Source: Deltaproteobacteria bacterium
Lineage (GTDB): Bacteria; Desulfobacterota; GWC2-55-46
Length of the DNA: 8,154 bases
Reading direction: 5' to 3'
NCBI GenBank assembly: GCA_016234955.1
Contig: JACRNN010000247.1
Coordinates: 1-8,154 of the forward strand
The notes under the pieces were generated by a model, which did not search any database, had not been told where the DNA came from, and saw only the letters and a list, made by a program, of their open reading frames with translations. This document shows positions 1 to 6,379 of the stretch, piece after piece. The first letter of the stretch is position 1. The number at the start of each line of letters is the position of its first letter. A program made the position numbers and the translations under genes.

Positions 1-1
1 G

Positions 2-898
2 CTCGCCAGGAAGCACTGGAGCGCAAGGGGCGAGGGCAGGTTCCAGATAATATCGATGGAGAAGTCCTTCCACGGCAGGACCTTCGCGGCCCTGGCCGCC
101 ACCGGGCAGAAGAAGTTCCAGGCCGGCTTCGAGCCGCTTCTGGAGAGGTTCACCTACGTGCCCTTCAACGACATAGACGCCGTAAGGAAGGCCATAGGCC
201 CCTCTACCGCCGCGGTGATGGTGGAGCCGATACAGGGCGAGGGCGGGGTCAACGTCCCCGACGACGATTATCTCGCTAAGCTCAAGGGCCTGTGCGGGGA
301 GCACGGCGTGCTCCTCATATTCGACGAGGTGCAGGTGGGCATGGGGCGCACCGGCGCGCTCTTCGCCTATGAGAACTACGCAGTGGCCCCCGACATAATG
401 ACGCTTGCAAAGGGGCTCGCCGGCGGGGTGGCCATCGGGGCGATGCTCGCTACCGACGAGGTAGCCGGCGCCTTCACCCCGGGCACGCACGCCTCCACGT
501 TCGGCGGCAACCCGCTCGCCGCGTCCGCCGGGATAGCCGCGCTCAAGACGATAATCGACGGCGGGGTGCTTCAGAACTGCAGGGCCGCGGGAGACCGCCT
601 CTACGAGAGGCTCGACCGCATCAAGGACGCTTACCCCTTCGTAAAGGAGCTGAGGGGCAAGGGGCTCATCCTCGGCATGGAGCTCGACGGCGCGGTCAGC
701 GGCGCGGACATAGTAAAGGAATGCCTGAAAAGGGGCCTTCTCATAAACTGCATAGGGGAGAAGACCCTGCGCTTCATCCCCGCGCTCACGGTCTCTGAAA
801 AAGAGGTCGATGAGATGGCCGGGATACTCGAAGGGGTGTTTGAGGACCTGGTCAAGGGCTGGAGCAACGACAACGAACCTCCGCCACCCGTCGAGTGA
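2..898 (+). CDS. argD: Acetylornithine aminotransferase, 5'-truncated by window edge
   Basis: PLP-dependent class III (subgroup II) aminotransferase that converts N-acetylglutamate semialdehyde to N2-acetylornithine in cytoplasmic arginine biosynthesis. The reading frame is open to the left edge (first full codon at base 2). The ATG at base 56 is internal, because residues just before it (ending RFQIIS) match the family and lead into SFHGRT. About 298 residues are visible, so roughly 100 N-terminal ones are missing. Counting from the Met at 56, the cofactor Asp lies in IFDEVQVG (D90), the Schiff-base Lys in LAKGLAGG (K119, codon 410-412), and the substrate/cofactor loop TFGGNPLA follows. The C-terminus ends in a proline-rich tail. 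argF lies 217 bases downstream, beyond a terminator-like hairpin, and argB would be expected upstream but is outside the window. Some ArgD enzymes also act on N-succinyl-diaminopimelate, but the DapL encoded here makes that role less necessary. Confidence 0.93.
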   Translation, partial: LARKHWSARGEGRFQIISMEKSFHGRTFAALAATGQKKFQAGFEPLLERFTYVPFNDIDAVRKAIGPSTAAVMVEPIQGEGGVNVPDDDYLAKLKGLCGEHGVLLIFDEVQVGMGRTGALFAYENYAVAPDIMTLAKGLAGGVAIGAMLATDEVAGAFTPGTHASTFGGNPLAASAGIAALKTIIDGGVLQNCRAAGDRLYERLDRIKDAYPFVKELRGKGLILGMELDGAVSGADIVKECLKRGLLINCIGEKTLRFIPALTVSEKEVDEMAGILEGVFEDLVKGWSNDNEPPPPVE

Positions 899-959
899 CG
901 CCGGCAGAGGCCCGTCCGGCGCGGCAAAACCGGCCGATACGTTTAAACGCGCCATTTAT

Positions 960-990
960 CCCCCCGGCCGTCCGATGGGGGGAGTTTTTT
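960..990 (+). terminator. Rho-independent terminator after argD
   Basis: Six C residues (960-965) face six G residues (977-982) across an 11-base loop, with a further possible GG/CC pairing inside. The stem is followed by AG and six T residues (985-990). It lies 61 bases after the argD stop and reads as an intrinsic terminator on the + strand. It would separate argD transcription from argF unless readthrough occurs. Confidence 0.72.
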
Positions 991-1000
991 AGAGTCCTGG

Positions 1001-1035
1001 AGCCCCCGGACTTCCATGTCAGGGGGGGTTGATTT
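1001..1035 (+). terminator. Second terminator-like hairpin before argF
   Basis: CCCCC at 1003-1007 can pair within the G run at 1022-1028 across a loop of about 14 bases. TTGATTTTT follows, ending at 1035. The T tract is interrupted, and the hairpin lies close to argF, so it could be a second terminator, an argF leader hairpin, or a chance GC pairing. Confidence 0.4.
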
Positions 1036-1115
1036 TTAAGCGTTTTAAAACCCCTCAGGCCTTAAATTGGGGGAGTGTCGGTGCTTCACATATCACACCG
1101 GAGAATCGTACAGGG

Positions 1116-2039
1116 ATGCACCTGCTGACCGTAGCGGATTTGAATAAAGAGGAGATAGACAACCTCCTCGATAGGGCATCGAGCCTTAAAGAGAGGCACA
1201 AGAAGGGGATCCCCCATAACCCTTTGAGGGGCAAGACCCTCGGGCTTATCTTCGAGAAGTCCTCCACAAGGACGCGCGTCTCTTTCGAGACGGCCATGTA
1301 CCACCTCGGAGGGGATGCGATATTCATAAGCCCCAGGGACTCCCAGATAGGCAGGGGCGAGCCGATAAAGGACACCGCCAGGGTGATGTCGAGGTACGTC
1401 GATGCGGTGGTGATAAGGACCTTCGGCCACGAGATAGCGCAGGAGTACGCGAGGTACTCATCGGTGCCCGTCATAAACGGCCTTACCGACCTCCACCATC
1501 CGTGCCAGGTGCTGGCTGACATGCTGACCGTGGTGGAGAAGAAGGGCGGGTACAAAGGCATAAAGGCCTGCTGGATAGGCGACGGGAACAACATGGCCAA
1601 TTCGTGGATAGAGGCCGCCGAGGTACTCGGCTTCGAATTGAGGCTCGCCTGCCCGAAGGGGTATTGGCCGAACTCCGCCATATTGAAGAGGGCCAGGTCC
1701 AGTAACCCCGCCATCTCCGTTGCCGGGAGCGTCGAGGAGGCCGCCCGCGGCGCGGATGTGTTGAATACCGACGTATGGGCGTCGATGGGGCAGGAAGACG
1801 AGGCGCAGAAAAGGACGGAGGCCTTTGCCGGGTACCAGATAAACTCAAAGGCGCTCGCCCTTGCCAAGAAGGACGCCATAGTCATGCATTGCCTGCCCGC
1901 GCACAGGGGCGAGGAGATAACCGAAGAGGTCCTCGAGGGGCCGAGCTCCGTTGTATGGGATCAGGCCGAGAACAGGCTCCACATACAGAAGGCTCTGCTT
2001 GAGTGGCTTCTGGCCGATTCCGGGGCCGGGCGCGGTTGA
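1116..2039 (+). CDS. argF: Ornithine carbamoyltransferase
   Basis: Transfers the carbamoyl group from carbamoyl phosphate to ornithine to give citrulline; a cytoplasmic enzyme, usually a homotrimer. The ATG at 1116 gives 307 residues, the usual length, starting MHLLTVADL as in family members. The frame is open back to a TTG at 1029, but that extension has no family resemblance and begins in the T-rich tail of a hairpin. Carbamoyl-phosphate-binding SSTRTR is at residues 49-54, HPCQ at 128-131, the ornithine-binding SMG loop at 223-225 (followed by Q226), and the catalytic HCLP at 258-261, so all key motifs are intact. The ribosome binding site is weak: GGAG at 1100-1103 is 12 bases from the start, with AGGG directly before it. 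No convincing promoter was found between 990 and 1116. argG follows after 73 bases holding a palindromic repeat. Confidence 0.95.
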   Translation: MHLLTVADLNKEEIDNLLDRASSLKERHKKGIPHNPLRGKTLGLIFEKSSTRTRVSFETAMYHLGGDAIFISPRDSQIGRGEPIKDTARVMSRYVDAVVIRTFGHEIAQEYARYSSVPVINGLTDLHHPCQVLADMLTVVEKKGGYKGIKACWIGDGNNMANSWIEAAEVLGFELRLACPKGYWPNSAILKRARSSNPAISVAGSVEEAARGADVLNTDVWASMGQEDEAQKRTEAFAGYQINSKALALAKKDAIVMHCLPAHRGEEITEEVLEGPSSVVWDQAENRLHIQKALLEWLLADSGAGRG

Positions 2040-2043
2040 ACAT

Positions 2044-2088
2044 GCATAGCGAGCGCCCAGCCCGCGGCTTGCCGCGGGGAGCTTCAAT
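2044..2088. repeat. Palindromic repeat between argF and argG
   Basis: The 12-mer GCATAGCGAGCG (2044-2055) is followed by a GC hairpin. CCCGCGG (2061-2067) and CCGCGGG (2072-2078) pair perfectly around a CTTG tetraloop closed by G-C, a stable tetraloop type in RNA. The same 12-mer recurs at 6108-6119, again followed by C- and G-rich arms. This points to a dispersed REP-like element rather than a gene-specific site. There is no T tract, so it is a poor intrinsic terminator; in mRNA it could stabilise or partition the argF-argG transcript. Confidence 0.6.
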
Positions 2089-2112
2089 AATAGTTGATAA
2101 AAAGGAGCATGG

Positions 2113-3336
2113 ATGGGCAAGGATATCAAGAAGGTCGTGCTGGCATATTCCGGGGGGCTCGATACCTCCGTGATAATGAAGTGGCTCATAGAGACCTACC
2201 GGTGCGAGGTCCATGCCTTTTCCGCCGATATAGGGCAGGGGGCGATGGAGATCAAGGAGATCAGGGACAAGGCCTTGAAGACCGGCGCAAAGAAGGTATT
2301 CATAAAGGACCTGAAGGAGGAGTTCGTCAGGGACTTCGTATTCCCGATGCTCAGGGCCGGCGCCGTTTACGAGGGCGGGTATCTGCTCGGCACCTCGATA
2401 GCGAGGCCCCTGATAGCAAAGGCGCAGATAGAGGCGGCGAGGATGGTCGGGGCCGACTCCGTCTCCCACGGCGCCACGGGCAAGGGCAACGACCAGGTCA
2501 GGTTCGAGCTCGCCTACTACTCCATGGAGCCGCACATCAAGGTGATAGCGCCGTGGAGGGAGTGGGACATGAAGGGCAGGGCCGACCTCATACGCTACGC
2601 CGAGAGGCACGGCATACCGGTGCCGGTGACCAAGAGCAAGCCCTACAGCTCGGACCGCAACCTCTTCCACATAAGCTTCGAGGGGGGGATACTCGAAGAC
2701 CCGTGGGCCGAGCCGCCGGAGGACATGTACGTGCTGACGAAGTCCCCGCAGGCGGCCCCGGACTCTCCTACCTACGTGGAGGTGGGCTTCAAGAACGGCG
2801 ACCCCGTTGCCGTAAACGGCAGGAGGATGCCGCCCGCGAAGCTCCTTGCGGCCCTCAACGAGGCCGGCGGGGAGAACGGCGTAGGCAGGATGGACATGGT
2901 GGAGAGCAGGTACGTTGGGATGAAGTCGCGCGGCGTCTACGAGACCCCTGGCGGCACCATCCTCCACGCGGCGAGAAAGGCCGTTGAATCCATCACCATG
3001 GACAGGGAGCTGATGCACCTGAGGGACAGCCTCACGCCGCGCTACGCCGAGCTCGTATATAACGGCTACTGGTTCTCCCCCGAGAGGACGGCGCTCCAAA
3101 AGCTCATCGACGACGCCGCGAGCGCTGTTACAGGGGTGGCGAGGCTCAAGCTCTACAAGGGGGGCGTGACCGTGGCGGGCAGGAAGGCCAGGGAATCGCT
3201 CTACCACCCGGCCTTCGCCACGTTCGAGGAGGACACGGTATACGACCAGAAGGACGCCGATGGGTTTATCAAGGTCAACGCCCTGAGGCTAAAGATTAAG
3301 GCGATGGTCGAGAAGTCCGGAAAAGGCCGGGCGTAA
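2113..3336 (+). CDS. argG: Argininosuccinate synthase
   Basis: Condenses citrulline with aspartate at the expense of ATP (to AMP and PPi) to form argininosuccinate, the penultimate step of arginine synthesis. The 407 residues match the family's usual length of about 400. The N-type ATP pyrophosphatase P-loop AYSGGLDTS is at residues 11-19, and the second signature SHGATGKGNDQVRFE at 118-132. The C-terminal synthetase/multimerisation domain is complete. The start is set by AGGAG at 2103-2107, five bases before the ATG. The gene is typical of the window's codon use: by my reading about three quarters of Arg codons are AGG, and ATA is the commonest Ile codon. Its TAA stop is embedded in the ribosome binding site of the next gene, so the two are very likely co-transcribed and translationally coupled. 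argH does not follow it in this window. Confidence 0.97.
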   Translation: MGKDIKKVVLAYSGGLDTSVIMKWLIETYRCEVHAFSADIGQGAMEIKEIRDKALKTGAKKVFIKDLKEEFVRDFVFPMLRAGAVYEGGYLLGTSIARPLIAKAQIEAARMVGADSVSHGATGKGNDQVRFELAYYSMEPHIKVIAPWREWDMKGRADLIRYAERHGIPVPVTKSKPYSSDRNLFHISFEGGILEDPWAEPPEDMYVLTKSPQAAPDSPTYVEVGFKNGDPVAVNGRRMPPAKLLAALNEAGGENGVGRMDMVESRYVGMKSRGVYETPGGTILHAARKAVESITMDRELMHLRDSLTPRYAELVYNGYWFSPERTALQKLIDDAASAVTGVARLKLYKGGVTVAGRKARESLYHPAFATFEEDTVYDQKDADGFIKVNALRLKIKAMVEKSGKGRA

Positions 3337-3348
3337 GGAGACTTTCCC

Positions 3349-4134
3349 GTGAAGATATGCAGGTTCATGAAGGACGATGTCGAGATGTGGGGCGTCGTTG
3401 AGGATGGGGCCGTATTCGCGGTGGAAAAAGGCCCCTTTGACCAGGACCCCTCCGCTGGATTGAAGAGGACGGGGGAGAGCTTCAGGCTTGATGACGTGAG
3501 GCTCCTTGCGCCCTGCGCGCCGTCAAAGATAGTGGCGATAGGGCTCAATTACAGGGCCCATGCGGCCGAGTTCAACAAGCCTGTCCCCGAGGAGCCGATG
3601 CTCATACTCAAGCCCTCCACGGCGGTCATCGGCCACGGCGGCGAGATAGTATACCCGTCCCACATGTCCAGAAGGGTCGATTACGAAGGGGAGCTCGCCC
3701 TCGTCATCGGAAAAAGGGCGAAGGACGTCCCGGTGGAGCGGGCCGGGGAGTACATACTCGGGTACACATGCTTCAACGACGTGACGGCCAGGGACCTCCA
3801 GGGAAAGGACGTCCAGTACACGAGGGCCAAGGGGTTCGATACCTTCGCGTGCGTGGGCCCGTGGATAGAGACGGAAATAGACCCGACGGACGTGAGGATA
3901 GAGACCAGGCTGAACGGCGAGAAGAGGCAGGACACATCCACAAGCGACATGATATTCGACGTCTTCACGGTCTTGAGCTTCGTAACCCGTGTGATGACGC
4001 TCCTGCCGGGCGATATAATCACCACCGGCACGCCTTCGGGCATAGGCAGTATGAAGCCCGGAGATGCCGTCGAGGTCTCAATCGACGGGATCGGGAAGCT
4101 TTGCAACACGGTGGTGGAGAGACGGCCCGCTTAA
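3349..4134 (+). CDS. Fumarylacetoacetate hydrolase (FAH) family protein
   Basis: Member of the FAH superfamily, metal-dependent enzymes that cleave C-C bonds in, decarboxylate or isomerise 2-oxo/enol diacids and acylpyruvates. GTG start at 3349, with AAGGAG at 3335-3340 overlapping the argG stop, gives 261 residues. A short N-terminal domain (about 1-55) precedes the catalytic fold. Visible family features are LNYRAHAAE (catalytic His H71), DYEGELALVIG with metal ligands E113 and E115, FNDVTARD with D144, the conserved KGFDTF (161-166), and TGTPSGIG (226-233). These are the residues expected of an active enzyme. Annotators often call such proteins 2-hydroxyhepta-2,4-diene-1,7-dioate isomerase, but no aromatic-catabolism genes are nearby. 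Given the arginine neighbours and relatives acting on oxaloacetate or acylpyruvates, a metabolite-repair or oxaloacetate tautomerase/decarboxylase role is possible; this is inference. Confidence 0.9.
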   Translation: MKICRFMKDDVEMWGVVEDGAVFAVEKGPFDQDPSAGLKRTGESFRLDDVRLLAPCAPSKIVAIGLNYRAHAAEFNKPVPEEPMLILKPSTAVIGHGGEIVYPSHMSRRVDYEGELALVIGKRAKDVPVERAGEYILGYTCFNDVTARDLQGKDVQYTRAKGFDTFACVGPWIETEIDPTDVRIETRLNGEKRQDTSTSDMIFDVFTVLSFVTRVMTLLPGDIITTGTPSGIGSMKPGDAVEVSIDGIGKLCNTVVERRPA

Positions 4135-4146
4135 ATGGTTATCTGT

Positions 4147-4205
4147 TATCAGTTATCTGTGAAGGATAAAGACGTATTTTTTACCGATAACCGATAACCG
4201 ATAAC
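4147..4205 (+). repeat. 59-bp dispersed repeat, copy A (before dapL)
   Basis: Ends are built from heptamer-like units (GTTATC followed by AG, TG or CG): TTATCAGTTATC on the left and three tandem CCGATAA units on the right, in opposite orientation. The core is GAAGGATAAAGACGTATT plus a T run. The reverse complement of 5488-5545 matches it with about four substitutions and one single-base indel. Because its own ends are inverted, it could fold as a stem-loop. It begins 12 bases after the FAH-gene stop and ends just before the dapL ribosome binding site. It encodes nothing and looks like a small MITE/REP-like element. Confidence 0.8.
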
Positions 4206-4223
4206 TGAAGGAGGAAGACGGAG

Positions 4224-5459
4224 ATGTCCGAGGACTACATACAGGGCCTCTTTGCCGACAGGATCGGGGGCGGCAATTTCGGCAAAGAGGCGGAGATATA
4301 CAAGTTCGAGAAGATAAAGAGGGCCAAGGCGGAGGCAAAGAGGCGTAGCCCAAATACCGAGCTTCTCGACTTCGGGGTGGGCGAGCCGGACGAGATGGCG
4401 TTCCCCATAGTAGTCGAGGCGTTGAAGCACGAGTGCGCGAAGCCGGAGAACAGGGGCTACGCCGACAACGGCATATACGAGCTCAAGGAGGCCGCGGCGC
4501 GATACCTCGAAAAGGTCTACGGGGTTGCGGGCATAGACCCGGCAAAGGAGGTTATCCACTCCATCGGCTCCAAGCCGGCCCTGGCGATGTTCCCGGACGC
4601 GTTCATAAACACGGGGGACTCCGTCCTCATGACCGCGCCCGGGTACCCGATAATGGCCACCCACGCCGAGTGGAACGGCGGCAGGGTCGTTAATCTCCCG
4701 CTGCGAGAGGAGAACGGGTTTCTGCCGGACCTCGACGGCCTGACCCCGCAGGACCTCAAGGGCGCGAAGCTCCTGTACCTTAATTACCCCAACAACCCCA
4801 CCGGCGCGGCCGCCACCACGGAATTTTTCCAGAAGGTCGTTGAGTTCGCCGGGAGGAACAGGGTAGTCGTCGTCCACGACGCGGCGTACGCGGCGCTTTC
4901 GTTTGAAGGCAGGCCGTTGAGCTTCCTTTCCGTCGAGGGCGCGAAGGAAGTAGGGGTTGAGATACATTCGTTTTCCAAGGCCTTCAACATGACGGGCTGG
5001 AGGCTCGCCTTCGTCGTTGGCAACGAAAAGGTGGTGAACGCATTCGGCCACGTAAAGGACAACTACGACTCCGGTCAATTCATAGCGATACAGAAGGCCG
5101 GGATATACGCCCTCGACCACCCGGAGATAACCGAGAAGATATCCGCCAAGTACAAAAGAAGGCTCAAGTTCATGGTCGATGCGCTCAGCGCCTGCGGGTT
5201 CAGCGCCTCCATGCCCAAGGGGTCTTTCTATCTGTATGTCGGGGCGCCCAGGAGGGCGAAGAACGGCGTTGAGTTCAAAAGCGCCGAGGAGGTGTCGGAA
5301 TACCTCATAAAGGAGACCCACATATCCACGGTGCCGTGGGACGACGTGGGCAGGTACCTGAGGTTCTCCGCCACGTTCATATCCAAAGACACGCAGGACG
5401 AGTACAGGGTCGTGGAGGAGATGAAGAAGAGGCTCAAGGCGCTGGAGCTTGAGTTTTAG
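4224..5459 (+). CDS. dapL: LL-diaminopimelate aminotransferase
   Basis: Class I/II (fold type I) PLP aminotransferase that converts tetrahydrodipicolinate plus glutamate to LL-2,6-diaminopimelate in one step, bypassing the acylated intermediates of the DapD/DapC/DapE route. It feeds lysine and peptidoglycan synthesis. The 411 residues match the family length. The start is fixed by AAGGAGG at 4208-4214, nine bases upstream. Recognisable features are the N-terminal EIYKFEKIKRAK and the substrate-recognition region FGVGEPDEM (50-58), then NYPNNPTG (187-194), the cofactor-binding D219 and Y222 in HDAAYAAL, and the Schiff-base K252 in SFSKAFNMTGWR with R260 for carboxylate binding. It resembles the bacterial/archaeal DapL2-type branch more than the plant type, from memory. 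Other class I aminotransferases are less likely given the DapL-like N-terminus. The gene is bracketed by inverted copies of a 58/59-bp repeat. Confidence 0.87.
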   Translation: MSEDYIQGLFADRIGGGNFGKEAEIYKFEKIKRAKAEAKRRSPNTELLDFGVGEPDEMAFPIVVEALKHECAKPENRGYADNGIYELKEAAARYLEKVYGVAGIDPAKEVIHSIGSKPALAMFPDAFINTGDSVLMTAPGYPIMATHAEWNGGRVVNLPLREENGFLPDLDGLTPQDLKGAKLLYLNYPNNPTGAAATTEFFQKVVEFAGRNRVVVVHDAAYAALSFEGRPLSFLSVEGAKEVGVEIHSFSKAFNMTGWRLAFVVGNEKVVNAFGHVKDNYDSGQFIAIQKAGIYALDHPEITEKISAKYKRRLKFMVDALSACGFSASMPKGSFYLYVGAPRRAKNGVEFKSAEEVSEYLIKETHISTVPWDDVGRYLRFSATFISKDTQDEYRVVEEMKKRLKALELEF

Positions 5460-5487
5460 CGTGCCCTATGGCTGACGGCGTTAGTCG

Positions 5488-5545
5488 GTTATCGGTTGTC
5501 TGTTATCGGTAAAAATATGTCTTTATCCTTCACTGATAACTGATA
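5488..5545 (-). repeat. 58-bp dispersed repeat, copy B (after dapL, inverted)
   Basis: Reverse-complement counterpart of 4147-4205, with about four substitutions and one indel over 58-59 positions. The core reads TATGTCTTTATCCTTCAC on the + strand, and the GTTATCGG-type ends are more degenerate than in copy A. It starts 28 bases after the dapL stop and ends 14 bases before the TTG at 5560 and 44 before the preferred folK start. It has no coding capacity. Confidence 0.8.
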
Positions 5546-5589
5546 GATGTTCTGTCGGGTTGAAAAGCGCAATCCGACTTACTAAAACC

Positions 5590-6072
5590 ATGACTCGGAA
5601 GGTCTATATCGCTATAGGCTCGAACCTCGGCCACAGGGCCGCCAACTGCGCAAGGGCGGTGGAACTCATAGGCCGGCTCAAGGACACCGAGGTCGTAGGC
5701 AAGAGTTCGCTTTACGAGACCGAGCCTTGGGGGATATCCGATCAGGGCAGGTTCATAAACGCGGCCGTGGAGGTAAGGACGTCTCTTGAGCCGGAGGAGC
5801 TCTTCCGGGCCTTGAAGTCCATAGAGGCCGGGATGGGCAGAAAAGACGCCGGGAGATGGGGCCCGCGCATCATAGACCTCGACATAATCTTCTACGGGGA
5901 TATGGTCGTTGAGAAAGAGGGGCTTACGATACCGCATCCCCGCCTCCAGGAACGCGCCTTTGTGCTCGTCCCGCTCAACGAGATAGCCCCGGACCTTATC
6001 CACCCCGTCTTGAAGAAGACCGTATCCGAGCTGATGGCGCGCATCGGCACGGACGGCGTAAGAAGGTTTTGA
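5590..6072 (+). CDS. folK: 2-amino-4-hydroxy-6-hydroxymethyldihydropteridine pyrophosphokinase (HPPK)
   Basis: Transfers pyrophosphate from ATP to 6-hydroxymethyl-7,8-dihydropterin, the step before dihydropteroate synthase in folate synthesis; a small monomeric cytoplasmic enzyme. From the ATG at 5590 it has 160 residues, the usual length, starting MTRKVYIAIGSNLG, where the AIGSNLG motif opens most HPPKs. The pterin-binding and ATP-binding segments SSLYETEPWG and GRFINAAVEV are present. The PROSITE-type signature RWGPRIIDLDII, carrying the Mg-binding DLD aspartates, is present, as is the late IPHPRLQERAFVL. An in-frame TTG at 5560 would add ten residues with no family match. Neither start has a good ribosome binding site (only GGG right before the TTG), so translation may depend on coupling to upstream genes. 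The upstream repeat may have replaced the original leader. Confidence 0.93.
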   Translation: MTRKVYIAIGSNLGHRAANCARAVELIGRLKDTEVVGKSSLYETEPWGISDQGRFINAAVEVRTSLEPEELFRALKSIEAGMGRKDAGRWGPRIIDLDIIFYGDMVVEKEGLTIPHPRLQERAFVLVPLNEIAPDLIHPVLKKTVSELMARIGTDGVRRF

Positions 6073-6107
6073 TCGGGTGCTCGGCGAAAATCCCGCCCTT
6101 TTAACAA

Positions 6108-6160
6108 GCATAGCGAGCGGATTCCCCGCAGATTGGCTTAGGGGATGAGCGAGCGAATTA
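6108..6160. repeat. Degenerate copy of the GCATAGCGAGCG palindromic repeat
   Basis: Shares the exact 12-mer GCATAGCGAGCG (6108-6119) with the argF-argG repeat. It continues into CCCC...GGGG arms (6124-6127 and 6141-6144). The octamer AGCGAGCG recurs directly at 6148-6155, so the unit is bracketed by two copies of it. The pairing is poorer than in the argF-argG copy, which suggests decay. Confidence 0.5.
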
Positions 6161-6182
6161 CAAACGATAAATTCCTTACTTG

Positions 6183-6216
6183 AAAATTCTCCTAAGCCCA
6201 GGCTGAGGAGAATTTT
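6183..6216. terminator. Likely bidirectional terminator downstream of folK
   Basis: AAAATTCTCCT (6183-6193) and AGGAGAATTTT (6206-6216) are perfect 11-base inverted repeats, extended inward by AGCC/GGCT (6195-6198 and 6201-6204) after one mismatch. A-tract, stem, T-tract symmetry gives a U-run on either strand, the usual form of a bidirectional intrinsic terminator. It lies 110 bases after the folK stop and would end the argFG-FAH-dapL-folK transcript. The final T run is short (TTTT), so strength is uncertain. Confidence 0.55.
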
Positions 6217-6344
6217 AAGGACGGGTCAAAGCCGAGCTATATAAAAGGCAAGTACCTTGCCGACAATCCCCGCCATTTATGGCGGGGTAATTGAATGTTT
6301 CCTTCGGATACTCCAGGGCTTGCTCCTGGATAGCTCATTGTTCT

Positions 6345-6379
6345 GAAACCCCAGGCGCTACCAGACCCGGGGAGGTTTC
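6345..6379 (+). promoter_or_regulatory. Hairpin that would cover the ribosome binding site of the YHS-like gene
   Basis: GAAACC (6345-6350) pairs with GGTTTC (6374-6379), and CC (6351-6352) with GG (6371-6372) around a bulged A. The ribosome binding site GGGGAGG (6369-6375) forms most of the 3' arm, and the ATG is at 6384. In RNA this would mask the site and could limit initiation. The loop is 18 bases and the pairing is modest, so regulation is only a possibility. Confidence 0.4.

Noticed and set aside
56..58. ATG at 56 as the argD start
   Set aside because: The frame is open to the window edge, and the preceding residues match the ArgD family, so this Met is internal to a truncated gene.
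1029..1115. N-terminal extension of argF from a TTG at 1029
   Set aside because: The added 29 residues have no ornithine carbamoyltransferase similarity and start inside the T-rich tail of a hairpin; 1116 gives the standard length.
2094..2987. 297-codon + strand frame overlapping argG
   Set aside because: Out-of-frame shadow, extremely rich in Arg and Gly, with no motif. argG is unambiguous in the other frame.
1882..3207. 441-codon open frame on the minus strand opposite argF/argG
   Set aside because: It is a GC-driven antisense shadow of argG. The translation has no recognisable domain and is rich in Arg, Val, Leu and Gly in the manner of antisense frames, while the + strand frame has full family motifs.
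4183..4207. Tandem CCGATAA units considered as a CRISPR or iteron array
   Set aside because: Only three 7-base units without spacers, forming one end of a dispersed repeat. There are no cas or replication genes nearby.
4149..5321. 390-codon open frame on the minus strand opposite dapL
   Set aside because: Antisense shadow of dapL with no family resemblance; it runs through the repeat at its 3' end.
4147..5545. Composite transposon carrying dapL
   Set aside because: The flanking repeats are only about 59 bp, encode no transposase and lack visible target duplications. dapL has the same codon style as its neighbours, so mobility is unproven.
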